A stretch of DNA of 64,000 bases from Alphaproteobacteria bacterium (GTDB taxonomy: Bacteria > Pseudomonadota > Alphaproteobacteria > Micropepsales > Micropepsaceae): the NCBI GenBank assembly GCA_025350465.1, contig JANXXU010000002.1:124001-188000 (forward strand), written 5' to 3'. Made by a program: the position numbers and the translations under genes. Positions 26,300 to 35,464 of this stretch are shown piece after piece. Every line of letters begins with the position of its first letter. Position 1 is the first letter of the stretch. The notes under the pieces were generated by a model. It did not search any database. It had not been told where the DNA came from and saw only the letters and a program-made list of their open reading frames with translations.

Positions 26300-26970
26300 G
26301 CGACGTGCGAACCGTAATCGCGAGGCTCACGCGAATCTATCGCCCTGCGCGAGCGCTCAGCGAGCCGTTGCAGCTTATTCTCTGGGAAAATATTGGCTAT
26401 CTGATCGACGACGAGCGCCGGGCGACACTCTTTGCTGAGTTCAAAGAGCGAGTGGGCTTGACGGGTAGCGATATCGCGCGCGCACCGCGCAGCGTGCTGC
26501 TTGATATTGCCAAGCGCGGCGGAATGAATGCCGCGACACGCGTCGAACGCTGGCGGGCGATTGGCGAGGTTGCAACGGCGGCAGGCGACGATCTTCGCGC
26601 CGCGCTAAGGGCCCTACCGCTGCGCAAAGCGCGCGCGCTCATCAAGAAATTTCCGGCGATCGGCGATCCGGGCGCGGACAAGGTACTGTTGTTGTCGGGA
26701 ATCGATTCACGGCCGGCGCTCGAATCGAACGGGTTACGCGTCATGCTGCGTCTCGGGATTTGCCCAGAACAACGCTCCTACGCGGCGAACTATCACGCCG
26801 CTGTCGCGGTCTTGAAGGCCGCCGGCAAGCCCACCCGAAAATGGTACATGAGCGCTTATTCGGCTTTGCGCGCGCACGGCCAGGCCGTGTGCAAGCGCTC
26901 GTCGCCGCTGTGCGTCGCCTGCCCGCTCGACGCGATTTGCGCCCATGTCCGACTCAGCGGTGCGTATTGA
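26281..26970 (+). CDS. Endonuclease III-like HhH-GPD protein with altered active site
   Basis: About 229 residues. The C-terminal [4Fe-4S] loop is intact as Cys-x6-Cys-x2-Cys-x5-Cys (CKRSSPLCVACPLDAIC), and the helix-hairpin-helix is KKFPAIGDPGADKVLLLSG. In Nth the catalytic Lys lies just after the hairpin glycine (GRKTA) and the catalytic Asp in VDTHV; here these positions are DPGAD and LESNGLRV, so the Lys is lost and Asp is replaced by Glu. I recall a subfamily with this change, whose base specificity is unknown. The start at ATG 26281 is inside the AraC gene; GTG 26296 overlapping its stop is an alternative. Confidence 0.82.
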   Translation: MACKSVSDVRTVIARLTRIYRPARALSEPLQLILWENIGYLIDDERRATLFAEFKERVGLTGSDIARAPRSVLLDIAKRGGMNAATRVERWRAIGEVATAAGDDLRAALRALPLRKARALIKKFPAIGDPGADKVLLLSGIDSRPALESNGLRVMLRLGICPEQRSYAANYHAAVAVLKAAGKPTRKWYMSAYSALRAHGQAVCKRSSPLCVACPLDAICAHVRLSGAY

Positions 26971-26973
26971 GGG

Positions 26974-27004
26974 AAAAAAGGCCGGAGCGCGCGCTCCGGC
27001 CTTT
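26974..27004. terminator. Bidirectional intrinsic terminator
   Basis: GGCCGGAGCGCGCGCTCCGGCC is a perfect palindromic stem flanked by six A on the left and CTTTCTC on the right, so it works for the endonuclease III-like gene on the plus strand and for the SleB-type gene on the minus strand. It is one of the two cleanest terminators in the window. Confidence 0.9.
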
Positions 27005-27027
27005 CTCGTGACGAGCAACTGTCGGCG

Positions 27028-27705
27028 CTAGCCGCGGCGCGAATGGGGCGCGCGATAAAAAATGTGAGTGCCGATCGTGGCGACTTTGATCATGCTCGAA
27101 GCCCAACTCGGGCTCACGTAGTTCGCATGATAGTAGGTCGCGTTGCCGACGACCGAATTCACCCGGCCGCCGGTGCGCATCGTGTTCGACGCGATGCGCA
27201 GCGCCCGGCTCCAAGCGCCGCGATCGTGGATCTTGTCGGACACGCCGTCGCAAGCGAAGGAAAACTGACAGCCGAGACCGCGATTATGGGCGCCTTCATA
27301 AACGACACCGCAAATGGTCTTGGGGCGATCACGCTCGCGCGTACGCGCCAAGACGACTTCAGCCACGGCTTTCTGGCCAAGCTGGCTTTCACCGCGCGCT
27401 TCGAAATAGATCGCGGTCGCAAGGCAATCCTTCTCCTTCACATAGGCCGCGTAGGAAGGCGTATTCACGACCGAGCGCAGACGGCTCAAAGTGCCGCTCA
27501 GATGGCGTTCGCCGTAACCCGTCAGCAGCTGATCGCCGATGCCGGCGCCGCCGCGTAAGCTCAAAACAAGTCCGTCCGCCTGCGCAGGGGTCGACGGGGC
27601 TACCGCCAGGACCGCGCACGCGTAAATGATTGCGCCAGCGACCGCCGCCTTGAAGATGCGGTCATTACGCTGAGCCAAAACCAACAAACCAAACGTCTTC
27701 GCCAT
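27028..27705 (-). CDS. Cell wall hydrolase, SleB/CwlJ-type (Hydrolase_2)
   Basis: Protein of 225 residues with an N-terminal membrane or signal segment (FKAAVAGAIIYACAVLAVAP) and a C-terminal SleB-type domain: CLATAIYFEARGESQLGQKAVAEVVLARTRE with the catalytic Glu in YFEARGE, then TICGVVYEGAHN, CQFSFACDG and YYHANYVSPSWA. In non-sporulating alphaproteobacteria such proteins act as lytic enzymes on septal or peripheral peptidoglycan. The start at 27705 lies behind GGAGGT; the upstream extension (about 45 codons, basic and proline-rich) is not supported. The shared terminator lies just downstream. Confidence 0.88.
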   Translation of the reverse strand: MAKTFGLLVLAQRNDRIFKAAVAGAIIYACAVLAVAPSTPAQADGLVLSLRGGAGIGDQLLTGYGERHLSGTLSRLRSVVNTPSYAAYVKEKDCLATAIYFEARGESQLGQKAVAEVVLARTRERDRPKTICGVVYEGAHNRGLGCQFSFACDGVSDKIHDRGAWSRALRIASNTMRTGGRVNSVVGNATYYHANYVSPSWASSMIKVATIGTHIFYRAPHSRRG

Positions 27706-28760
27706 GTAACCTCCATGGTTAAGAGCGCCCCACTCCCCGTGAGCACCTTCAGTCTTTTTCGTTCTTGCAGGCCCCGGGCCAGAGTACGGCCAGGGCCAGT
27801 TTTCAGCCCTGGCCACTTTGGGACGGGGCGTCTTCACCACGCGGACCGAAGTCAGTCCGCCAGGGCCATTCGTTAACTTCGGGAAACTCAGAGCCAGAAC
27901 GCGGCGCTGTTACTAAGGCAACCTGCAACTTCTACGCGAAGTCCCTCCAGCAACGAGGGCGGCACGGGTACCGGGTGTCTCGCTGCGGCGCAACATACCC
28001 GTGGTTGCACTGTAAATAGGATTCACGTCTCAGGGCGGGACAAAAGAATGAGGCCCTGACAATTCCTCCAGGACTCGGCAGGATTTTCCATGCCCTAAGC
28101 GCTTCATTAATTTAATAAAGACTCAGTATTAGATTTTTTCTTTTCTTCCTATCATCATCTAATACTTGATCTATCCAGAAAACAAAAGAACAACGCGCAG
28201 GGGTGCCTCAAAGCACCTGGACTGCTCATGAATAAGATTTAATGCCGATGTAAGGGAGAAATTTGCCGGGAACCGAACTGGGGGTAAACGCCCAGAGCCC
28301 AGATTTGGCACCTGAGAGTGCGCTTTGGCCGCAGATTGGCGGCGAAACTGGCTGATTTCTGCGATATTCTGCGTCTTCGGAGGCCTTCGACTGGGCGAAA
28401 CCGCGGATGGCGTGGTGAGTCAGCACGTCGGCTTGAGGCCGCCTCCGTGGCGGCAAACCCGGCCGCCGGCGCTGCGAGGGAAGTGGGGGGGGGCACAGCC
28501 CCCCTTAGTGCCAGTAGCGCTCCATTAGTTGGCGCGACCAAGCGGGTTCGCAGACGGGGCCGCGCGGGTCGAAGCGATCGCTTCGTCGCGCGCGCTCATC
28601 ACGCGCCCGATCGGCATCATTCCAATGGTGGTCACCCAATTCGGCTTATGGCCCCAGAGACCACCGCAAACGATAGACGGCAGTCGCGAAAACGCCCGGC
28701 ACCTGGCGGTGGTGTCGGGCGTTCGATCGGGACCGTCCGAAGGGAAGCGGAAGTCGCCGA
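27706..28760. other. Gene-poor stretch with AT-rich island and inverted repeat
   Basis: This 1055-base gap has no gene I can support. It begins with the SleB-type promoter region. Bases about 28080-28240 are much richer in A and T than the rest of the window and contain the perfect inverted repeat at 28125-28166. The rest (about 28260-28760) is GC-rich with open frames on both strands whose proteins are Ala/Arg/Pro-rich and look like noncoding translations, and a GGGGG...CCCCC hairpin near 28490. No tRNA, tmRNA or RNase P core was seen. Confidence 0.6.
28125..28166. repeat. Perfect 10-bp inverted repeat with 22-base pyrimidine-rich loop
   Basis: AGTATTAGAT at 28125-28134 pairs exactly with ATCTAATACT at 28157-28166, in an AT-rich island. 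The loop is rich in T and C on the plus strand. It is not a normal intrinsic terminator because it is far from genes and lacks a following T run at the stem end. It could be a binding site, a small RNA stem or a remnant of a mobile element. Confidence 0.7.
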
Positions 28761-29156
28761 TTAGCGGTGGTGGTGATGTCCTTCGCCACCCCAGTCATGA
28801 TGATGGTCATGATCGCCCATCCGGCCTTCATGCCAATGGTCGTGGAAGAAAAATTCATGATGCCCGTGATTGTGGCGGTGGCGGAACCGGCCATCGAACC
28901 AAAAGCCGTCGATGAAGACCGGACCGTCGAAGTAACCGTCGTCGTAATATTTGGCGTCGCAGCGGTAGGGATCGAAATACCGGCTGTAACGATCGCAATT
29001 CGGGTCATAGCCCGGAGCGTAGCCATAGCCTGAGCCGTAGTACGGTCCGGGGATTCCGATTCCGATGCTGACGCGGGCCTGCGCGGGCTCGACCGCGACG
29101 AAGCTGCTGCCGGCCAGCACCAGCACACCCATCACGCCTGTGATCCAGTTGCTCAT
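28761..29156 (-). CDS. Secreted His/Asp-rich, Tyr/Gly-rich protein
   Basis: Protein of 131 residues with a signal peptide (MSNWITGVMGVLVLAGSSF, cleavage near AQA-RVS). The mature part opens with Gly/Tyr/Pro-rich IGIGIPGPYYGSGYGYAPGY, passes through a Tyr/Asp stretch, and ends in a His-rich tail with HNHGHHE, HDHWHE and DHDHHHD blocks and a final HHHH. Such tails bind zinc, copper or nickel in other proteins, so envelope metal binding is a fair inference; I know no family function. The start follows AAAGGAGCA. The gap before it faces the alpha/beta hydrolase promoter divergently. Confidence 0.78.
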   Translation of the reverse strand: MSNWITGVMGVLVLAGSSFVAVEPAQARVSIGIGIPGPYYGSGYGYAPGYDPNCDRYSRYFDPYRCDAKYYDDGYFDGPVFIDGFWFDGRFRHRHNHGHHEFFFHDHWHEGRMGDHDHHHDWGGEGHHHHR

Positions 29157-29400
29157 CCGATGCTCCTTTTGCGTATTCCAAAGCAAATTGAGCCAAAGCA
29201 ACTGAACCGGGGATGAACAAAATTCATCAGGAAGCGACGCATTGCGTAACCCCGATCACATTGCATGGGACGACCCGCGGCGGTCCAAAAGTCGACGATG
29301 TCCCCGGCCGGCGTAACAGCGCAAAGCGAGCTTTACGAAGAGAGGCGCAGCGAGCGTGAAACTGCTCTAAGATCGCGCCAACCTACGGGGGGCCGGGACA

Positions 29401-30366
29401 ATGCGTTGGGTGAGGCGGTTCATTTTTCTTCTTATCGTGGTTGGCGGCGTCGCGGTCGGCGCGACTCTGTGGATGGGCCTCGAGTTCGGGGCGCAGCCGA
29501 CCCAGATGCTCACGCCGGCGAGCGACGTCAAGTTCGTCGACGCGAACGGCATTCATTTTGGTTACGTCGAAGAAGGCACGGGGCCGCTCGTTTTGTTGCT
29601 TCACGGCTATCCGGAAACGGCGCGCTCCTGGGCTACCGTTCAATACAGACTCGCGGCCGCCGGCTATCGCGTCGTCGCGCCTTACATGCGTGGCTATCCG
29701 CCGAGCAGCTTCGCCGCGGACGGAAATTACTCGGTTGCGGCCCTCGGCCAAGATGTCGTCGCGCTGATCGATGCTCTCGGCGAGAAGCAAGCAATCGTCG
29801 TCGGTCATGATTGGGGCGCGACCGCGGTCTATTCCGCCGCGACCGAGCACCCGGAGAAAATCGTTGCGCTGGTCACCCTTGCCATTCCCCATGCGCGCGC
29901 CTTTGCCGGCGACCCGACGCTCTTCCTCGATGCACCGCATTTCATCTACTACCAGGCGCCGTGGGCGGAGCGTCTCGTATGGAGCCACAACTTCGCGCAT
30001 ATCGAGTCGATCTATCGCCAATGGGCAGCGCCGACCTACGTGGTGCCGGCCGACGTCATCGCCGACATCAAGACGACATTGCGCGCGCCGGGCGCAGTCG
30101 AGGGCGCCCTCTCTTATTACTGGGCGCTCTTCAAGCCGGGCGGGCTCGATCCCAAAGCCGGCGAGCGTACGATCAACGTGCCGGCGCTTGTCATCGCCGG
30201 TGGCGCGGACGGCGCGGTCAATGCCGCGCGCTTCGCCAAAGCAAGACCCGCCTTCACGGCACGTTATGAGTACGTCGAAATCCCCGGCGCCGGCCACTTC
30301 CCGCAACTCGAAGCGGGCGACAAGGTTGCGGACGCGATCGTCGCGTTCCTGGGTCCACAGAAGTAG
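29401..30366 (+). CDS. Alpha/beta hydrolase of epoxide hydrolase type, membrane-anchored or exported
   Basis: Protein of 321 residues. An N-terminal hydrophobic helix (FIFLLIVVGGVAVGATLWMGL) anchors or exports it. The hydrolase fold shows the oxyanion HGYP loop, the nucleophile Asp in VVGHDWGATAVY instead of Ser, and the catalytic His in PGAGHFPQLE, which together point to epoxide hydrolase or haloalkane dehalogenase chemistry rather than an esterase. Substrate unknown. The next gene follows after 29 bases on the same strand. ATG 29401 follows GGGGGCCGGG. Confidence 0.9.
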   Translation: MRWVRRFIFLLIVVGGVAVGATLWMGLEFGAQPTQMLTPASDVKFVDANGIHFGYVEEGTGPLVLLLHGYPETARSWATVQYRLAAAGYRVVAPYMRGYPPSSFAADGNYSVAALGQDVVALIDALGEKQAIVVGHDWGATAVYSAATEHPEKIVALVTLAIPHARAFAGDPTLFLDAPHFIYYQAPWAERLVWSHNFAHIESIYRQWAAPTYVVPADVIADIKTTLRAPGAVEGALSYYWALFKPGGLDPKAGERTINVPALVIAGGADGAVNAARFAKARPAFTARYEYVEIPGAGHFPQLEAGDKVADAIVAFLGPQK

Positions 30367-30395
30367 GACGAAGTTCTTTTCAGGACAGGTTTTGA

Positions 30396-30809
30396 ATGAC
30401 CAATCGGTTCGTCTGCCGCGTGATCATTGCGGCCGTCATTCTTGGCGGATCGGGCTCGTATGCCATTGGCGTTCCATTGCCGCCGGGGGCCGGGCAGCTG
30501 CAGAGTTTACCTGACGCGATGACCGGAGCTTGGGGCTGGTCTGGAAAGTCTTGCGCAAACGCGAACGATGATGGGCGCGTTCGCGTAAGACCAAGGTCGG
30601 TCGAGTTTTTTGCTTCCGCCTACCGCCTAATCGGCATTGTCATAGGATCCGGCGGCGCGGTTCGTGCCACCGCGACCGTCAGCGAGGAAGGCGAATCCGC
30701 CTCCTCGCCAGGGACAATCCACCTGACGCTCGTCAAGACAAACCACCTCAGAATCCACACCAGCTCTGGGTTGGCCCACATCTATGTCCGTTGCACCACG
30801 CCTCACTGA
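30396..30809 (+). CDS. Hypothetical secreted protein
   Basis: Protein of 137 residues with a signal peptide (ending near SYA-IGV). The mature part is short, Ser/Thr-rich and beta-strand-like, with two cysteines (WSGKSCAN and YVRCTT) that may pair. I do not recognise a family. It follows the alpha/beta hydrolase gene by 29 bases with AGGACAGG before the ATG, so they may be co-transcribed. It ends nine bases from the convergent M13 peptidase gene. Confidence 0.65.
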   Translation: MTNRFVCRVIIAAVILGGSGSYAIGVPLPPGAGQLQSLPDAMTGAWGWSGKSCANANDDGRVRVRPRSVEFFASAYRLIGIVIGSGGAVRATATVSEEGESASSPGTIHLTLVKTNHLRIHTSSGLAHIYVRCTTPH

Positions 30810-30818
30810 ACGCGGGTA

Positions 30819-32852
30819 TCACCACACCTGCACGCGCTTATCGGGCGCGACGTAAAGGCGATCTCTCGGCTCTATAGGGAAGGCCGCGTACCACGCGTTC
30901 AGGTTGCGCACCGTCAGCGCGCGATATTGCGCCGGTGCGTGGCCGTCGCCGATCAACCGCTGGCGCAAGGCCTCGGGGCGTAGATAGCCGCACCAGCTTT
31001 GCGCGTACGAAAGGAAAAATTGCTGGTCGCCGTTGAGTCCGTCGACAGTCGGCGCTGCCTTGCCGCCGAGGGAGGCGCGAAACGCATCGTAGGAAGCGGT
31101 GAGGCCTGCAAGGTCGGCGATGTTTTCGCTCAAGGTCTGCTTGCCGTTCACACCGAGATCGGGGAAGGGCTTGTAGGCGTCGAATTGCAACGCGAGTGCC
31201 GCGCCCGCCTCCTGAAATTGTTTGAGATCGGCATCGGTCCACCAGTTGCGCAAGCGTCCGGTCGAATCGAACTGCGCTCCCTGGTCATCAAAACTATGGC
31301 TGATCTCGTGGCCGATGGTGGCGCCGATCCCGCCGTAGTTGATCGCGGCCGGCGCCTTGGGATCAAAATACGGCGCCTGCAGGATCGCCGCCGGAAAATT
31401 GAGCGAATTGTGCAGCGGTAGGTTCACGGCGTTGACCGTCTGCGGCGTCATCACCCATTCGCCGCGGTCGACCGGCCGGCCGAGCCTCGCGCGGCGGTAG
31501 CGATATTCGAATTCTTCCGCGCGCTGAAGATTGCCGAAGGCATCGCCGCGCACGACGGCAAGGCCGGAATAATCGCGCCATTTGTCGGGATAAGCGATGC
31601 CCACTTTCAGTGACGCCAATTTGCGCTTGGCCTCGGCCTTGGTACTTGACGCCATCCAAGCGAGCGCATCGATGCGCTTGTTGTAGGCGGCGATCATGTT
31701 GGCGACCATCACCTCAAGCTGCGCCTTGGCTTCCGGCGGGAAATATTTTTCTACATAAAGCTTGCCGACAACTTCGCCGAGCGCCGCGTTGGTCGCATCG
31801 ACGGCGCGCTTCCAGCGCGCGCGGATTTGAGGCGTGCCCTCAAGCGCGGTGCCGTAAAAGGCGAAATGTTCGGCGGCAAACGCCTTGGGCAAACAATCGC
31901 CGAAGTGATCGATGAGGCGGAACGCGAGATAGTCTTTCCAATCGGCGATCGGCTCGCTTGCCACCAAGCGGGAAATGCCGGTGATTGCAGTTGGCTGCCA
32001 GACAATAAAGCGCGACTGCGTCTCGAGACCGGCGGCAGCGAAATACGCGCTCCAGTCGAGGCCCGGCGCCTTCGTCGAAAAGTCGGCGCGCGCCCAAGGG
32101 TTGTTGCCCTTCTGCACATCGTTGCTGTCGGCACGGCTCGCGTGCGTCGCAGCGATTTTGGTCTCAAGCGCCATGATGCGGCCAGCCTTGGCGTCGGCGT
32201 CGGCGATGCCCGCAAGCTTCAGCATCGCGACAATGTGCGCGATGTACTGCACGCGTGTTTTCTTCATCGCCTCGTTGGCGGAGAGATAATACTCGCGGTC
32301 AGGCATGCCGAGCCCGCCCTGAAGCAGGTACGGCACATATTTCGCCGGATCGTCAGGCGCTGGCGAGGTCCACAAACCGAAGATGTTGTCGGTATAAAGA
32401 TCGGTTGCATCCATCACGTCGACGTCTGCGCGCAAACCTTCGCCGAGATAACCGGCAAGCGCGGTACGGTCTGGGAGTGCCGCGATCTTGGCAAGCAACG
32501 GCTTGAGCGGCGCCATGCCCCTCGCTTCGATGCCCGCCTCGTCTAGAAAGCTTGCGTAATAGTCGCCGATCCTTGCCGCGTCGGAGCCGGCCTTCGCATC
32601 GCGTGCTGCCTTTTGAATGAGGTCCGCGACACGTCGGTTGACTTCCTCAACCATGATCGGACCGACGCCATAGCTCGAGCGGTCGGCCGGAATGGGGTGA
32701 GCCTTCACCCAGGCGCCATTGGCATATTGCCAAAAATCAGTGCCGGGTGGGGTCGTCGTATCCATTGCGGCGCGGTCAATTCCCGTGGCGGCGGCCCAGG
32801 CCGAAGTGGCTGCGAAACAGAACACGTAAACCGTGACGAGGAGGCGGCTCAT
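30819..32852 (-). CDS. Secreted M13-family metallopeptidase (neprilysin/PepO-like)
   Basis: Protein of 677 residues with a signal peptide (LLVTVYVFCFAATSAWA). The zinc site HEISHSFDDQGAQFD lies near residue 514 and the third-ligand motif ENIADLAGL near 574, both typical of M13. N-terminal PPGTDFWQYANGAWVKAHPIPAD and the C-terminal SYAQSWCGYLRP and PEALRQRLIGDGHAP are conserved in the family. It should cleave peptides outside the cytoplasm. The start 32852 follows AGGTCAG; the longer frame loses the signal peptide position. Confidence 0.95.
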   Translation of the reverse strand: MSRLLVTVYVFCFAATSAWAAATGIDRAAMDTTTPPGTDFWQYANGAWVKAHPIPADRSSYGVGPIMVEEVNRRVADLIQKAARDAKAGSDAARIGDYYASFLDEAGIEARGMAPLKPLLAKIAALPDRTALAGYLGEGLRADVDVMDATDLYTDNIFGLWTSPAPDDPAKYVPYLLQGGLGMPDREYYLSANEAMKKTRVQYIAHIVAMLKLAGIADADAKAGRIMALETKIAATHASRADSNDVQKGNNPWARADFSTKAPGLDWSAYFAAAGLETQSRFIVWQPTAITGISRLVASEPIADWKDYLAFRLIDHFGDCLPKAFAAEHFAFYGTALEGTPQIRARWKRAVDATNAALGEVVGKLYVEKYFPPEAKAQLEVMVANMIAAYNKRIDALAWMASSTKAEAKRKLASLKVGIAYPDKWRDYSGLAVVRGDAFGNLQRAEEFEYRYRRARLGRPVDRGEWVMTPQTVNAVNLPLHNSLNFPAAILQAPYFDPKAPAAINYGGIGATIGHEISHSFDDQGAQFDSTGRLRNWWTDADLKQFQEAGAALALQFDAYKPFPDLGVNGKQTLSENIADLAGLTASYDAFRASLGGKAAPTVDGLNGDQQFFLSYAQSWCGYLRPEALRQRLIGDGHAPAQYRALTVRNLNAWYAAFPIEPRDRLYVAPDKRVQVW

Positions 32853-33009
32853 AAGGCTGACCTGTGGTTGCTTTTTCCGCTCTCGCAGACAAGCAATGGC
32901 GCTGTCAAACAAAATGGCTGTGATGTGCGTCAAAGCCCAGCGCCATAACACCTTCCAAGGGCGGCGGCGCTTGGGCTAAGGTTTTGCTCCACTTTGAGAC
33001 GGGCGACGT

Positions 33010-33900
33010 ATGATCAAGCGCTTCCTTCTTGCAACTTCATTTTGCATTGCAGCGACGATGGTCGCCCTCGCGCCTGGCCTCGGGGACGCGAAGAACGCGC
33101 CGCGACCGCCCGCGCCACCACCGCCGACGCCACCCGCGGTGGCGCCGACAGCCCCCGTCGCCAACACGATCCAACTTGTCTGGCTGGTCTATATGAGCGG
33201 CATCAGACTCGGCGCTGTCGGTTTGAAGACGACCTTTGAGCCGGGCGCCTATGCGTCTGTCTCGAGTCTGAAGACCGGCGGCCTCATCAATGTGTTTTAC
33301 GAGGCGCGCATCAACGCAAACGCGGCCGGCAGCGTCACCGGCACGACTCTGCGCCCACGCAATTACGCCGCCGACGCCGATACGCGAAGGAAGCAGAAGA
33401 CCGAGCTCGCTTACAGCGCCGCCGGCATCACGCTCTTCGCCGACCCACCGTACAACACCGAGCGCTTTCCGGTCAGCGACGAGCAGAAGCGCGACACGCT
33501 CGATCCGGTAAGCGCCATGAGCTTTGCGATCTCCGGCATTTCCGTGACGCCAGAGCGCCCGTGCGGAGACACGCTCCACGTCTTCGACGGCGCACGACGT
33601 TACGACGTCGAGTTCAAGTTCATCCAGAACGACAATTTATCCTCCGGGTCGGACGGCTACTCAGGCCCCACGATCAAATGCGAGGTCATTTACAAACAGA
33701 TCGCTGGCTTCAAGCCGAGCGTGAAACAGGGCGACAAGACCTACCCGATCTATGTCTGGGGCGCCGTCTTCCAGACGCAGGCCGCAGGACCGCTGCGCCG
33801 CTTCGTCGTGCCGGTCAAAATCATGACCGAAACCTCGTTCGGCTCCGCAGTGGCGACGGCCCACAAGATCACGGTCGACGGCGAAGCTCGCACAAACTGA
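33010..33900 (+). CDS. Secreted DUF3108 protein with proline-rich linker
   Basis: Protein of 296 residues with a signal peptide (LLATSFCIAATMVALA), a Pro/Ala-rich linker (PRPPAPPPPTPPAVAPTAP) and a DUF3108-like beta domain: LVWLVYMSGIRLGAVGLKTTF, GLINVFYEARI, DPVSAMSFAISG, CGDTLHVFDGARRYDVEF, and an end KIMTETSFGSAVATA. DUF3108 proteins are periplasmic and of unknown role, possibly envelope assembly. Two Cys in the C-terminal half may pair. It is followed after 83 bases by the transporter gene. Confidence 0.82.
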   Translation: MIKRFLLATSFCIAATMVALAPGLGDAKNAPRPPAPPPPTPPAVAPTAPVANTIQLVWLVYMSGIRLGAVGLKTTFEPGAYASVSSLKTGGLINVFYEARINANAAGSVTGTTLRPRNYAADADTRRKQKTELAYSAAGITLFADPPYNTERFPVSDEQKRDTLDPVSAMSFAISGISVTPERPCGDTLHVFDGARRYDVEFKFIQNDNLSSGSDGYSGPTIKCEVIYKQIAGFKPSVKQGDKTYPIYVWGAVFQTQAAGPLRRFVVPVKIMTETSFGSAVATAHKITVDGEARTN

Positions 33901-33983
33901 CTTGCGGGACGTCGCGTCGCTCCACCACACCTTCACGTGAAAGGCGTAGCGCCGCACGGGAACTCCTGACACACTTGAATCAG

Positions 33984-35366
33984 ATGGCTCTTGTCAGTTC
34001 TGCGTCTTCAGCGTCCGCTTCGCCGGCGCCTCATCTTCGCTTGGCGACGATTGTGGCGCTGGGGCAATACGCATTTCCGCTAGCGATCGCCTATCTACCA
34101 CTCAACCTCTATCTCGCGCGCTTCTATGGCGGCGATTTGAAAATCGACCTGGCGGTCGTCGGCCTGGTCTTGATGATCGCGCGCTTTGCCGACTTCATCG
34201 TCGATCCGTTGATCGGCGCCTTCGCCGACCGCTACGGGCGGGGCTATGGACGGCGGCGGGTGTGGACGGCGATCGCAGTGCCGATCACCATGCTGGGCGT
34301 CTATCTTACCTTCATTCCGCCTGCGGACGCGGGGCCGCTTTATCTCTTGCTCGCGGTCGTGCTCGTCTATCTCGGGTGGACCATGGCGACAATTGCCTAC
34401 GGCGCCTGGGGTGCGGAGGCGTCGGCCGATTATCAGGAGCGCACGCGCATCACCGGCGTGCGCGAGATGTTCGGCTTCATCGGCATTCTGGTCGCGAGCC
34501 TTGCACCGCTTTATTCGGGCGGCGGCCCGGGTTCGGCGAACGGCTTTGCGCCGCTAATGTCGACACTTGGCTGGATCGTACTGATTCTCTTGCCGCCGTC
34601 GGCGGCTCTAATGGTGTGGTTGGTTCCGGAACCGGAGACCGTTACTTCGGGTCTCGTGTCGTGGCGGCGCGGCTTGCAAGTCGCGGCAAGCAACGGACCG
34701 TTCATGCGCTTGCTCGCCACCAATTTTGTCGGACGCATCGGCACCGCCGCCAACCTCGTGGCCGTGGTTTGGTTTTTCGAGAAGGGTTTGGACCTAGGCG
34801 TCAAAGCGGGCATTCCGCTTGTCGTCTATCTCGTCACCGCGGTTGCGGGAGCACCTCTGTGGATCTGGGCAGGCCATAAAATTGCCAAGCACAATGCGCT
34901 GATCATTGCCTCACTCGGCGGCATCGCCGTGTTTAGCGTTCTATTTTTTATTCCGCCGGGGCAGCTAGGATTGACCACGGCGATTATGGCGGTCGCGGGC
35001 ATCGCGGGCTCAGCGGCGGCAGTGCTCGGCGCTTCCATCGCGGCCGATGTGATCGACCTCGATGCCCTGCGTTCGCGAGAGGCGCGAGCCGGCCTGTTGC
35101 TCGCGTTCTGGGGTATGGCGCAGAAGGGTGCGGATGCGCTCGGCCTCGGCATGTTCATCCTCGCAGCCTTCTCGTTCAAAGCGAACGGCGCCAACGACGC
35201 GCACGCGATCCTGGGGCTCAAGATCGTCTATATCGCGATGCCGATCGTATTCTGGCTACTCTCGGCGATCTTTATCTGGCGCTTTCCGATCACGCCCGAG
35301 CGGCAAGCCCGCATCCGGGCTGTGCTCGAGCGGCGCGCCAAACGCGAAGCGACAAAGAGCGCATAA
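33984..35366 (+). CDS. MFS transporter of the GPH (MelB-like) sugar:cation symporter family
   Basis: Protein of 460 residues with about 12 membrane segments. GPH traits: the first helix region QYAFPLAIAYLPLNLYLARFYGG, then RFADFIVDPLIGAFADRYGRGYGRRR (the conserved Asp in the loop after helix 2), ERTRITGVREMFGFIG and the C-terminal half with ADVIDLDALRSREARAGLLLAFWGMAQK. Solute unknown; family members carry oligosaccharides, glucuronides or their conjugates. ATG 33984 is chosen; the frame is open for 141 codons upstream but overlaps the DUF3108 gene. Confidence 0.9.
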   Translation: MALVSSASSASASPAPHLRLATIVALGQYAFPLAIAYLPLNLYLARFYGGDLKIDLAVVGLVLMIARFADFIVDPLIGAFADRYGRGYGRRRVWTAIAVPITMLGVYLTFIPPADAGPLYLLLAVVLVYLGWTMATIAYGAWGAEASADYQERTRITGVREMFGFIGILVASLAPLYSGGGPGSANGFAPLMSTLGWIVLILLPPSAALMVWLVPEPETVTSGLVSWRRGLQVAASNGPFMRLLATNFVGRIGTAANLVAVVWFFEKGLDLGVKAGIPLVVYLVTAVAGAPLWIWAGHKIAKHNALIIASLGGIAVFSVLFFIPPGQLGLTTAIMAVAGIAGSAAAVLGASIAADVIDLDALRSREARAGLLLAFWGMAQKGADALGLGMFILAAFSFKANGANDAHAILGLKIVYIAMPIVFWLLSAIFIWRFPITPERQARIRAVLERRAKREATKSA

Positions 35367-35464
35367 GGCGGCCGACACTTCACGGGCCTTTTGCCTGCGC
35401 GCCCTGCGGCACCTGCCTCGTCGGCTCGTTCTAACTGCGTGATCGCGACGCTAATGACGTCGGG

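Noticed and set aside
27841-28030. Possible structured RNA (tmRNA, RNase P or 6S) near the SleB-type gene
   Set aside because: No tag sequence, RNase P core or 6S-like bulge seen.
28239-28764. Open frames on both strands in the gene-free stretch
   Set aside because: Products are Ala/Arg/Pro-rich in all frames and have no family motif; typical of noncoding GC-rich DNA.
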